DNA from: an uncultured Alistipes sp.
Lineage (GTDB): Bacteria; Bacteroidota; Bacteroidia; Bacteroidales; Rikenellaceae
NCBI GenBank assembly: GCA_944326855.1
Contig: CALVFO010000017.1
Coordinates: forward strand, 1-64,000
Length of the DNA: 64,000 nt
Direction: 5' to 3'
The notes below the pieces were generated by a model. It was given only the letters and a program-made list of their open reading frames with translations, was not told the origin of the DNA and made no database searches. Made by a program: the position numbers and the translations under genes. Positions 34,710 through 46,109 of the stretch are shown here, one piece after another (the stretch's first letter is position 1; the number at the start of each line of letters is the position of its first letter).

Positions 34710-37700
34710 GTGAAGAAAAATATTTCCAAAGTGCTAGTCCTGGGTTCGGGTGCGCTTAAAATCGGTCAGGCCGGAGAATTCGACTACTCCGGTTCGCAAG
34801 CCCTCAAGGCTATGAAAGAAGAGGGCATTTCTACCGTGTTGATCAACCCCAACATCGCCACCATTCAAACCTCGGAAGGGATCGCCGATAAAGTCTATTT
34901 CCTCCCGTTGACCCCCTATTTTATCGAAGAGGTCATCAAAAAAGAACGTCCCGACGGCATTCTGCTGGCTTTCGGCGGCCAAACAGCCCTGAACTGCGGT
35001 ACGGAACTCTACACCAGCGGCACGCTGGCCAAATACGGAGTTGAAGTGTTGGGGACCTCGGTCGAAGCCATCATGAACACCGAAGACCGAGACCTGTTCG
35101 TGAAAAAGCTCAACGAAATCGGCATCAAAACCCCGCGCAGCATCGCCGTCGACACAATGGAAAAAGCCGTCGAAGCGGCTCAGGTCATCGGTTTCCCGAT
35201 TATCGTCCGTTCGGCCTACGTACTGGGCGGGATGGGTAGCGGATTCTGCTACAATATGGATGAGCTGAAAGCCCTGGCTGAAAACTCGTTCTCCTATGCC
35301 CCGCAGATTCTGGTCGAAGAATCGCTCAAGGGCTGGAAAGAAATCGAATTCGAAGTTATCCGCGACCGCAACGACCACTGCTTCACGGTAGCCAGCATGG
35401 AAAATGTCGATCCGCTGGGGATCCACACCGGAGAAAGCATCGTCGTCGCTCCGACCTGCTCGCTGGATCAGGAAGAATTGACGCTGTTGCAGGAACTCTC
35501 CAAGAAGACGATCCGCCACCTGGGTATCGTGGGCGAGTGCAACATCCAATATGCGTTCAACTCCGAAACCGACGACTACCGCGTCATCGAAGTGAACGCC
35601 CGTCTGAGCCGTTCCTCGGCCCTTGCTTCCAAGGCAACCGGGTATCCGCTGGCTTTCGTGGCCGCCAAACTGGCCATCGGCTATACGCTGGATGAAATCG
35701 GGGAAATGGGAACCACCAACTCGGCTTATGTGGCTCCGGAACTCGACTACATGATCTGCAAAATCCCGCGCTGGGACCTGAGCAAATTCGCCGGCGTCAA
35801 CCGCCACATCGGATCAAGCATGAAATCCGTCGGCGAAATCATGGCCATCGGGAAAACCTTTGAAGAAATCATCCAGAAAGGGTTGCGCATGATCGGGCAG
35901 GGGATGCACGGTTTTGTCTGCAACAACGACCTTTCGTTCGAAAACCTCGACGACGAACTGGCCAATCCGACCGATATGCGTATTTTCGCCATTGCCGTCG
36001 CTTTCGAAAAGGGGTACAGCGTCGAACGCATCCACGAACTGACCAAAATCTCGACCTGGTTCCTCCAGAAACTCGAAAATATCTATCGCTACTCGCAGGT
36101 CATCGCTCAGTTCAACAAAATCGAAGAGGTGAGCGCCGACGTACTGTGGGAAGCCAAACGCCTCGGGTTCTCCGACTTCCAAATCGCCCGTCTGGTGGAA
36201 CATCCTGCCGGCAACATGGAAAAAGAGGTGATCCGCGTACGCAACTACCGTAAACAGTTGGGGGTTCTGCCTTCGGTCAAACGCATCAACACCGTAGCTT
36301 CGGAACATCCCGAACTGACCAACTACCTCTACATGACCTACGACGGTTCGCCACACGATATTCCTTATTACCAGAACAAAAAATCGGTGATTGTCCTCGG
36401 ATCGGGTGCTTACCGTATCGGTAGTTCGGTAGAATTCGACTGGTGTTCGGTCAATGCCGTTCAGACCGCCCGCAAATTGGGTTACATGTCCATCATGATC
36501 AATTACAATCCCGAAACCGTGTCGACCGACTACGACATGTGCGACCGGCTCTATTTCGACGAACTGTCGGAAGAACGGGTGCTGGATGTGATCGATCTGG
36601 AACAACCCAACGGCGTGATGGTATCGGTCGGCGGTCAGATCCCCAACAACCTGGCCATGAAACTCTATCGTCAGGGAGTACCCATTCTGGGCACCTCGGC
36701 CGTTTCGATCGACCGGGCCGAAAACCGCCACAAATTCTCCTCGATGCTCGACTCGCTGAAGATCGACCAGCCGCAATGGAAGGAACTCTCTTCGATGGAC
36801 GACATCAACGAATTTGTCGATCGGGTAGGATTCCCGGTATTGATTCGTCCTTCGTACGTCCTGTCGGGAGCCGCCATGCGCGTTTGCTACACCAAACAGG
36901 AAATGGAACACTTCCTGGGCATCGCCGCCAAAGTATCGAAAGAATATCCCGTAGTGGTGTCGGCTTTCCTGGAAAATGCCAAGGAAGTGGAATTCGACGC
37001 CGTAGCCCATGCCGGTGAAATCATCGAATACGCCATCTCGGAACATGTGGAATTTGCCGGGGTTCACTCGGGGGATGCCACGCTGGTCTTCCCGGCTCAG
37101 AAGCTCTATTTCGAAACCGGACGCCGAATCAAGAAAATCAGCCGTCAGATTGCCAAAGAACTCAACATCACCGGTCCGTTCAACATCCAGTTCCTGGCCA
37201 AGAACAACGAAATCAAGGTCATCGAATGCAACCTGCGGGCTTCGCGCAGTTTCCCGTTCGTCTCGAAGATCCTCAAACGCAACTTCATCGAAACGGCTAC
37301 CCGCGTGATGCTGGATGCCCCGTACACCAAAGCCGACAAGACCGTGTTCGATATCGACTGCATCGGGGTGAAAGCCTCGCAGTTCTCGTTCGCCCGGCTG
37401 TTGCAGGCCGACCCCATCCTGGGCGTCGACATGACCTCGACCGGCGAAGTAGGTTGTCTGGGCGACGACTTCAACGAAGCCTTGTTGAACGCCATGATCT
37501 CCGTCGGATACAACATTCCCAAAAAGAACGTGATGATCTCTTCCGGCACGGCCAAATCGAAAGTCGACATGCTGGAAGCCTGCGGAGAACTCGACAAACG
37601 CGGTTACACGATCTACGCCACCGAAGGTACGGCCCAGTTCCTCAATAACAACGGGGTCAAAGCCATCGCCGTGGCCCACGCCGACGAAAACAAGGAAACC

Positions 37701-37925
37701 AATGTCACCCAGATGATTGCCGATAAGGTATTCGATCTGGTAGTCAACATTCCCAAGGATCACACGACCCGGGAAATCACCAACGGATTCCGCATCCGTC
37801 GTGCCGCCATCGACCACAACATTCCGTTGATCACCAACGCCAGACTGGCCGCCGCTTTTATCCATGCCTTCTGCACGATGGATATGAGCGAAATCGCCAT
37901 CAAGTCGTGGGACGAATACAAATAA
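34710..37925 (+). CDS. carB: Carbamoyl-phosphate synthase large subunit
   Basis: CarB makes carbamoyl phosphate from bicarbonate, ammonia (delivered by CarA) and two ATP, for pyrimidine and arginine synthesis. The 1,071 residues show two homologous ATP-grasp halves, starting VLVLGSGALKIGQAGEFDYSG and VIVLGSGAYRIGSSVEFDW. Between them is the oligomerisation region, and a C-terminal MGS-like allosteric domain follows (from about 935). It uses a GTG start. carA is not adjacent, unlike in many bacteria. A hairpin follows the stop. Confidence 0.97.
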   Translation: MKKNISKVLVLGSGALKIGQAGEFDYSGSQALKAMKEEGISTVLINPNIATIQTSEGIADKVYFLPLTPYFIEEVIKKERPDGILLAFGGQTALNCGTELYTSGTLAKYGVEVLGTSVEAIMNTEDRDLFVKKLNEIGIKTPRSIAVDTMEKAVEAAQVIGFPIIVRSAYVLGGMGSGFCYNMDELKALAENSFSYAPQILVEESLKGWKEIEFEVIRDRNDHCFTVASMENVDPLGIHTGESIVVAPTCSLDQEELTLLQELSKKTIRHLGIVGECNIQYAFNSETDDYRVIEVNARLSRSSALASKATGYPLAFVAAKLAIGYTLDEIGEMGTTNSAYVAPELDYMICKIPRWDLSKFAGVNRHIGSSMKSVGEIMAIGKTFEEIIQKGLRMIGQGMHGFVCNNDLSFENLDDELANPTDMRIFAIAVAFEKGYSVERIHELTKISTWFLQKLENIYRYSQVIAQFNKIEEVSADVLWEAKRLGFSDFQIARLVEHPAGNMEKEVIRVRNYRKQLGVLPSVKRINTVASEHPELTNYLYMTYDGSPHDIPYYQNKKSVIVLGSGAYRIGSSVEFDWCSVNAVQTARKLGYMSIMINYNPETVSTDYDMCDRLYFDELSEERVLDVIDLEQPNGVMVSVGGQIPNNLAMKLYRQGVPILGTSAVSIDRAENRHKFSSMLDSLKIDQPQWKELSSMDDINEFVDRVGFPVLIRPSYVLSGAAMRVCYTKQEMEHFLGIAAKVSKEYPVVVSAFLENAKEVEFDAVAHAGEIIEYAISEHVEFAGVHSGDATLVFPAQKLYFETGRRIKKISRQIAKELNITGPFNIQFLAKNNEIKVIECNLRASRSFPFVSKILKRNFIETATRVMLDAPYTKADKTVFDIDCIGVKASQFSFARLLQADPILGVDMTSTGEVGCLGDDFNEALLNAMISVGYNIPKKNVMISSGTAKSKVDMLEACGELDKRGYTIYATEGTAQFLNNNGVKAIAVAHADENKETNVTQMIADKVFDLVVNIPKDHTTREITNGFRIRRAAIDHNIPLITNARLAAAFIHAFCTMDMSEIAIKSWDEYK

Positions 37926-37965
37926 TCTTTCCGGAACCGATCCGGAATCTTTATCTGCTTTTCAC

Positions 37966-37995
37966 ATCGATCCCCCTCTTCGCAGGGGGATCGAT
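37966..37995 (+). terminator. Hairpin after carB
   Basis: A perfect 12-bp stem (37966-37977 / 37984-37995) with loop CTTCGC. No T run, so the terminator role is inferred. Confidence 0.55.
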
Positions 37996-38023
37996 GCAAA
38001 AAGACGGATCCAAACGTACAAAA

Positions 38024-38040
38024 AACGTATTCCGTACGTT
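38024..38040. promoter_or_regulatory. Possible operator before the TSUP transporter
   Basis: AACGTA-TTCCG-TACGTT is a perfect 6-bp inverted repeat 28 bases before the start, with a further copy of AAACGTA at 38012. Its position suggests a regulator site. Confidence 0.3.
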
Positions 38041-38067
38041 ATATACAAATAATAAGAAAACAACAAA

Positions 38068-38820
38068 ATGGATATCAGTGCGGTAGTGAGCGGACCGGCT
38101 CAATGGACGATTCTGGTTTTGTGTGCCATCATCATCGGAATGTCGAAAACCGGTATCCAAGGGATCACGACCCTGGCGATTCCGATTCTGGCCCTGGCTT
38201 TCGGGGGAAAACCTTCGACCGGAATCATTCTGCCCATGTTGTGTCTGGCCGACTTCATGGCGGTAGCCTATTACCGCAGAGATGCCGAATGGAAATACAT
38301 CCTACGGTTGTTGCCATCGGCCATCGCCGGTTTTTTCGTTGCCCTGGCCGTAGACAAGCTCATTCCGGCCGATGAGTTCAAACGCCTGATGGCCGTGTGT
38401 ATTCTGGCCGGCATCGGTGTCATGTTCTGGACCCGACGAGTGGGCAAAGAAAACACCGTGTCATCCGCCTGGTGGTACGGACCCATGTTCGGTCTGTTGG
38501 GCGGATTCACCACCATGATCGGTAATGCTGCCGGCCCGATCATGTCGGTGTACCTGCTGTCGATGAACCTGCCCAAGAATTCGTTCGTCGGCACCAGCGC
38601 CTGGTTTTTTCTGATCGTCAACCTGCTGAAAGTACCCCTGCAAATCTTCGCCTGGGAAAACATCACCTGGACGACCTTTGCCGTCGATGTAATATTGTTG
38701 CCTGCCATCGCCACAGGGGCTGTATTGGGGATCTGGCTGGTCAAACGGCTGCCTGAAAGCAAATACCGCAGCCTGATCATCTGGCTGACCATCCTTTCGA
38801 CCCTTATGTTGTTGTGGTAA
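38068..38820 (+). CDS. TauE/SafE (TSUP) family membrane transporter
   Basis: A 250-residue inner-membrane protein with about eight helices and the family's duplicated layout: CAIIIGMSKTGIQGITTLAIPILALAFGGKPSTG in the first half and LLGGFTTMIGNAAGPIMSVYLLSMNLPK in the second. TSUP proteins carry sulfite, sulfonates or organic acids; the substrate here is unknown. Followed after 28 bases by the acyl-ACP thioesterase gene. Confidence 0.92.
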   Translation: MDISAVVSGPAQWTILVLCAIIIGMSKTGIQGITTLAIPILALAFGGKPSTGIILPMLCLADFMAVAYYRRDAEWKYILRLLPSAIAGFFVALAVDKLIPADEFKRLMAVCILAGIGVMFWTRRVGKENTVSSAWWYGPMFGLLGGFTTMIGNAAGPIMSVYLLSMNLPKNSFVGTSAWFFLIVNLLKVPLQIFAWENITWTTFAVDVILLPAIATGAVLGIWLVKRLPESKYRSLIIWLTILSTLMLLW

Positions 38821-38848
38821 ACCGACCCGACTAAAAACTGAACGACCT

Positions 38849-39571
38849 ATGGAATGTGGATACTATGACTTTCAAGTACAACCCCGGGAAGTGGATCTGA
38901 CCAAACGAGCCACACTGATCGCTTTGGGCGACCACATTCTGCATACCGCCGGCGAAGACGCCGACCGAAACGGCTTCGGCATCCGCACCCTGCATGAACA
39001 CAACATTGCCTGGGTGCTGTCCCGGTTTGCCATCGAGATCGACCGGCAACCCGATGAATACGAAAAATACCGGATCCAAACCTGGGTCGCCGAAGTCAGC
39101 CGGGTCATGACCACCCGAAACTTTATCCTGCGGGACATGAACAATCGAGAAATAGGCCGGGCCTCGAGCCAATGGGCCATCATCGACATGCAAAGCCGTC
39201 AAGCCTTGGATTTGCGTTCCAATGTACAGTATACCGATGTGGTCGTTCCGCTCGAATTTCCCATGCAACGTCCCGCCCGTATAGGAGCCGTTCACGGCGA
39301 TCGGACAGGGGAACATACGGTCCGTTACAGCGACATCGATTTCAACCAACATGCCAACAGCATGAAGTACGTGGAATGGATGACCGACCTGTTGCCGCTG
39401 GAAAAGATGACCTCCGGCCATCTCGCCCGCATCGACATCAACTATATTCACGAAACCCGTTATGGAGATGTTCTGACTCTGGCTGTGGAAGAGAGTGACA
39501 CCGTTGCTCGTTTCGAAGTGAGACGTCCGGACGAAACCGTAGCCTGCCGGGCTATGATTCAATGGAAATAA
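38849..39571 (+). CDS. Acyl-ACP thioesterase
   Basis: A 240-residue double hot-dog protein of the FatA/FatB-like family (PF01643). The first hot-dog (about 1-130) contains GFGIRTLHEHNIAWVLSRFAIEI. The second holds the motif VRYSDIDFNQHANSMKYVEWM, where Asp, Asn and His of DxNxHxN form the catalytic set. It releases free fatty acids from acyl-ACP. Its stop overlaps the first possible start of the next gene, so the two are linked. Confidence 0.9.
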   Translation: MECGYYDFQVQPREVDLTKRATLIALGDHILHTAGEDADRNGFGIRTLHEHNIAWVLSRFAIEIDRQPDEYEKYRIQTWVAEVSRVMTTRNFILRDMNNREIGRASSQWAIIDMQSRQALDLRSNVQYTDVVVPLEFPMQRPARIGAVHGDRTGEHTVRYSDIDFNQHANSMKYVEWMTDLLPLEKMTSGHLARIDINYIHETRYGDVLTLAVEESDTVARFEVRRPDETVACRAMIQWK

Positions 39572-39585
39572 CTCTAAAACAAGAC

Positions 39586-42028
<2,443 letters not shown>

Positions 42029-42134
42029 CCGGGCAGGGAGTTCTTATTCGACGGGATTCGTTTCTTTCGATCAAACGGGTCCTGTCGATTTTTCTTCAAC
42101 GTGATACTCGAACAAACCTTTGGGGATCTCGACC

Positions 42135-42965
42135 ATGAAACGAATGCAATGGATAGTGATAGGAGTCGTTTTGGGGACTTTACTGGCTCCGGCCTTACGG
42201 GCTCAGAGCCCCGAAGACTCGATGGCACTGGCCCATGCTTCCTGGAAAATCCGGCCACAGAAAGAACCGGGTCTAATCTGCCGGACATTATCCATCGACC
42301 TGTTCGGTAGTCCGCAACAGTTGTTCTGTCTGGAAATCGACACTTCGTTGTACCACCTCCGGATCGTGCAAGACAAAAGACGCCGGACTCCCGGCGCCCA
42401 AGGTCGCCGACGGGGGGCCGCCGCCGCCATCAACGGAGGCTTTTTCGTCACCAAAACCTGCCGGGCCATCGCCAACGATTTTCTGAAAATCGAGGGAGAG
42501 GTGCAACCCTTTGCCGGAGGATGGGGCCGGGCCGGAATCGGCATCGATTCGACCGGTCAGATCGTCTTTGTTCAACTGCCCGCCGATTTTCAGCACGATA
42601 CGCTCTGGCACCGCCGCTATCGTGACGTTCTGACAGCCGGACCTCTGTTGCTGCTCGACCACCGAGTGATTCCCGACAACAATCCGGCCCGCCATCCCCG
42701 CTCGATGATCGGACAAAAGGATGACGGTACCCTCATGCTCGTAGTCGTAGACGGCCGCCGTCGGAAAGCCGCCGGAGTCAGCCTGAACGAACTGGCATGC
42801 ATCGCCCGGGCGCTGGGTCTCCGATCGGCCCTCAACCTCGACGGAGGCGGTTCATCAGCCCTGTGGATCAAGGAGCAGGGGAATGTGAACCGTCCTTCGG
42901 ACCGGATATGGTTCGTACGATTTCCCCGCGATGTCGCCAACAGCCTGCTGGTCATACCCCGGTAA
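42135..42965 (+). CDS. Exported phosphodiester glycosidase (NAGPA-like) protein
   Basis: A 276-residue protein with a Sec signal (cleavage near LRA-QSPE) followed by a NAGPA-type domain (PF09992). Conserved segments are AAINGGFF, HPRSMIGQ and the near-terminal LNLDGGGSSALW. Relatives cleave GlcNAc from phosphodiester-linked glycans or act on exopolysaccharides. Five residues earlier another ATG exists (42120), but the basic MKRMQ start suits a signal peptide better. It lies 106 bases after the ABC-F gene. Confidence 0.9.
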   Translation: MKRMQWIVIGVVLGTLLAPALRAQSPEDSMALAHASWKIRPQKEPGLICRTLSIDLFGSPQQLFCLEIDTSLYHLRIVQDKRRRTPGAQGRRRGAAAAINGGFFVTKTCRAIANDFLKIEGEVQPFAGGWGRAGIGIDSTGQIVFVQLPADFQHDTLWHRRYRDVLTAGPLLLLDHRVIPDNNPARHPRSMIGQKDDGTLMLVVVDGRRRKAAGVSLNELACIARALGLRSALNLDGGGSSALWIKEQGNVNRPSDRIWFVRFPRDVANSLLVIPR

Positions 42966-43021
42966 TCGATCGGGTCCGGTCAGTCCGATCCGACATGCCC
43001 CGGGGATACCATACCCCGCTT

Positions 43022-43058
43022 CACGAAGGGCGACCCCGTTCCGGGATCGCCCTTCGTG
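43022..43058. terminator. Bidirectional terminator hairpin
   Basis: A stem of about 17 bp (43022-43038 with 43041-43057, one mismatch) lies between the convergent NAGPA-like and YeiH-like genes. Confidence 0.65.
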
Positions 43059-43082
43059 GATTCGGTCGGTTTTCCCCCGTCA

Positions 43083-44315
43083 TCAGGCGGCCAGCCATCC
43101 GAACAACAGCAAAGCCATCACCAGGGTAACGAAGATATTGAACCCTTGAGCAATCAGGAAAGCCGAGATATTGCGTCGATTTTCCGCCTTAAACAGGAAA
43201 CGGAAGTCGGTTTCCAGACCGATACACACGAAAGCGACCGAAAACATCACTTCCCGCATACCTTTGGCCAGCGAACCCAACGATTTGGCCTGTTCGGGCG
43301 AGAGACAAAAACTGAAAATCAGCGAGGCCAGCACGAAGCCGACCACGAATTTCGGGAAACGATCCCACAAAACCCGTGGCGTAGGACGTTCCGTCCGATG
43401 GGTGCCTTTCAACGACCAGTAGATCGAAATCACAAAGGCTGCCACCCCTAATAAAACATTCTGTGAAGATTTGATAATCACACTATAAGTTTCGGCTACC
43501 TCACCTAAAAATTTACCCGAAGCCACTACAGCCCCGGTCGTATCGATCGTACCGCCCAGCCAGGCCCCGGCCACCTCCTGAGAGAGGCCCATCCAACGCG
43601 CCAGCAACGGCATCAGATACATCATGGGAATCGCCACGACCAACACCAGAGAAACCACGAACGAGAGTTTTTTGCTGTCGCCTTTGATGGCTCCGCAGGT
43701 GGCAATGGCAGCCGAAACCCCGCAAATCGAAACGGCACTGGCCAGCATGACACCCATTTCCCGATCCACGTTCATTTTGCCGGAGAGCCAGAAAGTAAAA
43801 TACCAGACACTGAATACCACGACGAGACTTTGGATCAGCCCCCAGAACCCGGCCTCCAGAATCTCGCCGAACAACACGGAGGTCCCCAACAGAACCAACC
43901 CGATTTTAATGTAATATTCACTACGAACCGCCGGCGTCAACCATTTCGGCAAGCCGATCGTATTGCGAATCAGGAGTCCGATCGCCACCGAGAAAAACAC
44001 CGATTCGAGCCCGATCGTTTTGATAAACCCGAGCCCACAAATGTACATAGACACTGCCGCAATCAGGAAAACGCCCATAAAAGCGGGCACAAACCCCCGT
44101 AAACGTTCCCCAAGCCCATAAACCCCCACACCGGCAAACAACAGCGCGATCAGGAACATTCCTCCAACAGCCATCCAGCTGTCGGCATCCGTCAACGTTT
44201 TGGGAAAGGCCGGGATCATTCCGGGAAAACAAATAATCGCCGTCATCAGGGCCAAACCCATAATCGTGGCGATCCAATCTTCGTTCTTGAACTGTAGCAG
44301 AAATTTATTCAACAT
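43083..44315 (-). CDS. YeiH/UPF0324-family putative anion transporter
   Basis: A 410-residue membrane protein with about eleven helices, of the conserved YeiH family (PF03601, called putative sulfate exporter). Signature stretches are SEYYIKIGLVLLGTSVLFGEIL, SAVSICGVSAAIATCGAIKG and AGAWLGGTIDTTGAVVASG. The sulfate-export label is not experimentally solid; related proteins may move sulfite or other small anions. It is divergent from the metallophosphoesterase gene, with 165 bases between. Confidence 0.92.
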   Translation of the reverse strand: MLNKFLLQFKNEDWIATIMGLALMTAIICFPGMIPAFPKTLTDADSWMAVGGMFLIALLFAGVGVYGLGERLRGFVPAFMGVFLIAAVSMYICGLGFIKTIGLESVFFSVAIGLLIRNTIGLPKWLTPAVRSEYYIKIGLVLLGTSVLFGEILEAGFWGLIQSLVVVFSVWYFTFWLSGKMNVDREMGVMLASAVSICGVSAAIATCGAIKGDSKKLSFVVSLVLVVAIPMMYLMPLLARWMGLSQEVAGAWLGGTIDTTGAVVASGKFLGEVAETYSVIIKSSQNVLLGVAAFVISIYWSLKGTHRTERPTPRVLWDRFPKFVVGFVLASLIFSFCLSPEQAKSLGSLAKGMREVMFSVAFVCIGLETDFRFLFKAENRRNISAFLIAQGFNIFVTLVMALLLFGWLAA

Positions 44316-44450
44316 AATTCACGCGGAGATTTTGATGCATTGTGACGCGAAAATAACCAAAACGACGAGAGTAATACAGAATGCCCCGTAAAATACGATT
44401 TTATGCGTAGTGGCCGGAGAGCATCACGACGCCGAACAAACTTTTTTTTG

Positions 44451-44458
44451 TAGCTTTG
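44451..44458 (+). promoter_or_regulatory. -7 element for the metallophosphoesterase gene
   Basis: TAGCTTTG matches TAnnTTTG exactly, 23 bases before the start. Confidence 0.6.
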
Positions 44459-44480
44459 TCGAAAAGTCTTTCTGCAGATT

Positions 44481-45725
44481 ATGATCAAATATTTCATCGG
44501 TTTGTTGGCCCTGCTCGCCCTGGCGCTCGACGGACTGATCTACCGTCAACTCAAAAAGCGTTTCACAAACCGTTCTTGGGTATCTAAACTTTATTTGGGT
44601 CAGGCCATCGTTCTGGATGTCGTGATCGTGATCGCCCTGACGTTTTATCGACGGGCCATCAATATGCCCGAAAGTCCGTACGCTCTACTGATTTTGTGGG
44701 TAATCTGCCTGTTCTTTCTTACGATTCTTCCGAAACTGGTCTACATGCTTTTCTCGGCCATAGACAGCCTTTGGAGGGGAGTTCGAGGCCGTAAATCCGT
44801 CGTTTTTACCTGGATCGGCGCAGGTGCCGGAGTATGCGTGTTCGGGATCATGCTCTGGGGCGCCACCGAAGGACGCAGCCGCATTCGGGTCACTGAGGTC
44901 GAAATCCGGTCCGACAAAATTCCCGCCTCTTTCGACGGATACCGCATTGCCCAAATCTCCGACCTGCATATCGGCAATTACGCCCAACGCAACACCCTGA
45001 TTCAAAGAGTTGTCCAACGTGTCAACGCCTTACACCCCGACCTGATCATCAGCAGCGGCGATTTGGTCAATCTCTCGGCTCGGGAACTGACACCCCGGTA
45101 TCAGGAGATTCTCTCCGGACTGAAAGCTCCGGATGGAGTAATGTCCGTCTTCGGCAATCACGATCTGGGTTTTTACATGCAGGAAGATCCGAACTTTACG
45201 CCACAGCAAAGCGTACGTATGCTGATCGAAAAGCAACACGCCATGGGCTGGCGTCTGCTCCAAAACGAAACGGTATATATCCACCGCGGAGCCGACAGTA
45301 TTTCGGTATCCGGGGTCAAATACCCCCGAGACGGTCATCACAACGGCCGCGACAGCGGGTTAGGAGGCTGTGATTTGGTTGCGACGTATCGCGGGGTCCC
45401 CGATTCGCTGTTCAACCTGATGATCTCCCACACCCCCCAGAACTGGGATGAGATCCGAACGGAAACCCCGGCCGACCTGACCGTGGCAGGGCACGTCCAC
45501 GCTATGCAGATGAAACTGCCGTTCGGGGAGCGGGGATGGTCTCCGGCCCGGTGGATGTACGACCGCTGGAGCGGCTTATATGAAGAGGATGGAAAAACCC
45601 TCTATATCAACGATGGAATCGGATACGTGATGTACCCCATGCGTATCGGGACTCGTCCGGAAGTGACGCTTTTCACCCTGAAAAGCACTAAGAAGTCAGC
45701 CTCAGACCGATCACCCCGGCAATGA
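44481..45725 (+). CDS. Membrane-anchored metallophosphoesterase
   Basis: A 414-residue protein with about four N-terminal helices (about 1-135) and a calcineurin-type phosphoesterase domain. All metal motifs are visible: ISDLHIG, SSGDLVN, FGNHDLG, and GHVHAMQ near residue 340. This layout is found in YaeI/LpxG-like lipid phosphoesterases, so a phospholipid or UDP-diacylglucosamine substrate is possible but not shown. Its 3' end overlaps the convergent SMR gene by 38 bases. Confidence 0.92.
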   Translation: MIKYFIGLLALLALALDGLIYRQLKKRFTNRSWVSKLYLGQAIVLDVVIVIALTFYRRAINMPESPYALLILWVICLFFLTILPKLVYMLFSAIDSLWRGVRGRKSVVFTWIGAGAGVCVFGIMLWGATEGRSRIRVTEVEIRSDKIPASFDGYRIAQISDLHIGNYAQRNTLIQRVVQRVNALHPDLIISSGDLVNLSARELTPRYQEILSGLKAPDGVMSVFGNHDLGFYMQEDPNFTPQQSVRMLIEKQHAMGWRLLQNETVYIHRGADSISVSGVKYPRDGHHNGRDSGLGGCDLVATYRGVPDSLFNLMISHTPQNWDEIRTETPADLTVAGHVHAMQMKLPFGERGWSPARWMYDRWSGLYEEDGKTLYINDGIGYVMYPMRIGTRPEVTLFTLKSTKKSASDRSPRQ

Positions 45726-46005
45726 TAAGGGCCGCGGAAAACAACCGCCAGAAACTGGCCGAATCTCCGAACAACAAAATACCCGCCAACAGCGTACCGA
45801 CAGCCCCAATGCCGGTCCAAACCACATAGGCCGTACCGATGGAGATCTGACGTTGTGCCAGATAAAGCAGGAAAACACTCAATGCCATCGAAATGACCGC
45901 AAAGAGGATTCCCCAGATTTTCACCTGCATCGTTTGGGAAAATTTGAGTCCTAAGGCCCATCCCATCTCGAAGAGGCCGCCTAAAATCAAATAAAACCAG
46001 GCCAT
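45688..46005 (-). CDS. SMR-family exporter, SugE/Gdx-like
   Basis: A 105-residue inner-membrane protein with four helices. Glu13 in GGLFEMGWALGLKFS is the essential proton/substrate site. GTAYVVWTGIGAVGT is the SMR signature, in the form seen in the guanidinium exporter (Gdx/SugE) branch rather than EmrE. It probably works as a dual-topology dimer. No guanidine riboswitch was seen upstream. It overlaps the end of the convergent metallophosphoesterase gene. Confidence 0.9.
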   Translation of the reverse strand: MAWFYLILGGLFEMGWALGLKFSQTMQVKIWGILFAVISMALSVFLLYLAQRQISIGTAYVVWTGIGAVGTLLAGILLFGDSASFWRLFSAALIIAGVIGLRLTS

Positions 46006-46109
46006 GATGTTAAAATCGTTCGGAATTGACAGGACGAAGGTAATGCTTTTGGCAAAAAACTGCTATATTTACGCTCGAATTTCAAAAAACGCTTTTCAAA
46101 TCACGCTCC

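Noticed and set aside
35814-37865. A 683-residue open frame antisense to carB
   Set aside because: Its composition is a mirror of carB codon use (His/Phe/Val/Gly-rich with no domain). carB itself is unmistakable. Long antisense frames are expected in GC-rich genes here.
43083-44315. A coordinated sulfur-metabolism island built from comB, TSUP and YeiH genes
   Set aside because: The genes are spread over 20 kb among unrelated functions, and the substrates of both transporters are uncertain. Only the comB/URO-D adjacency was kept, as a weak lead.
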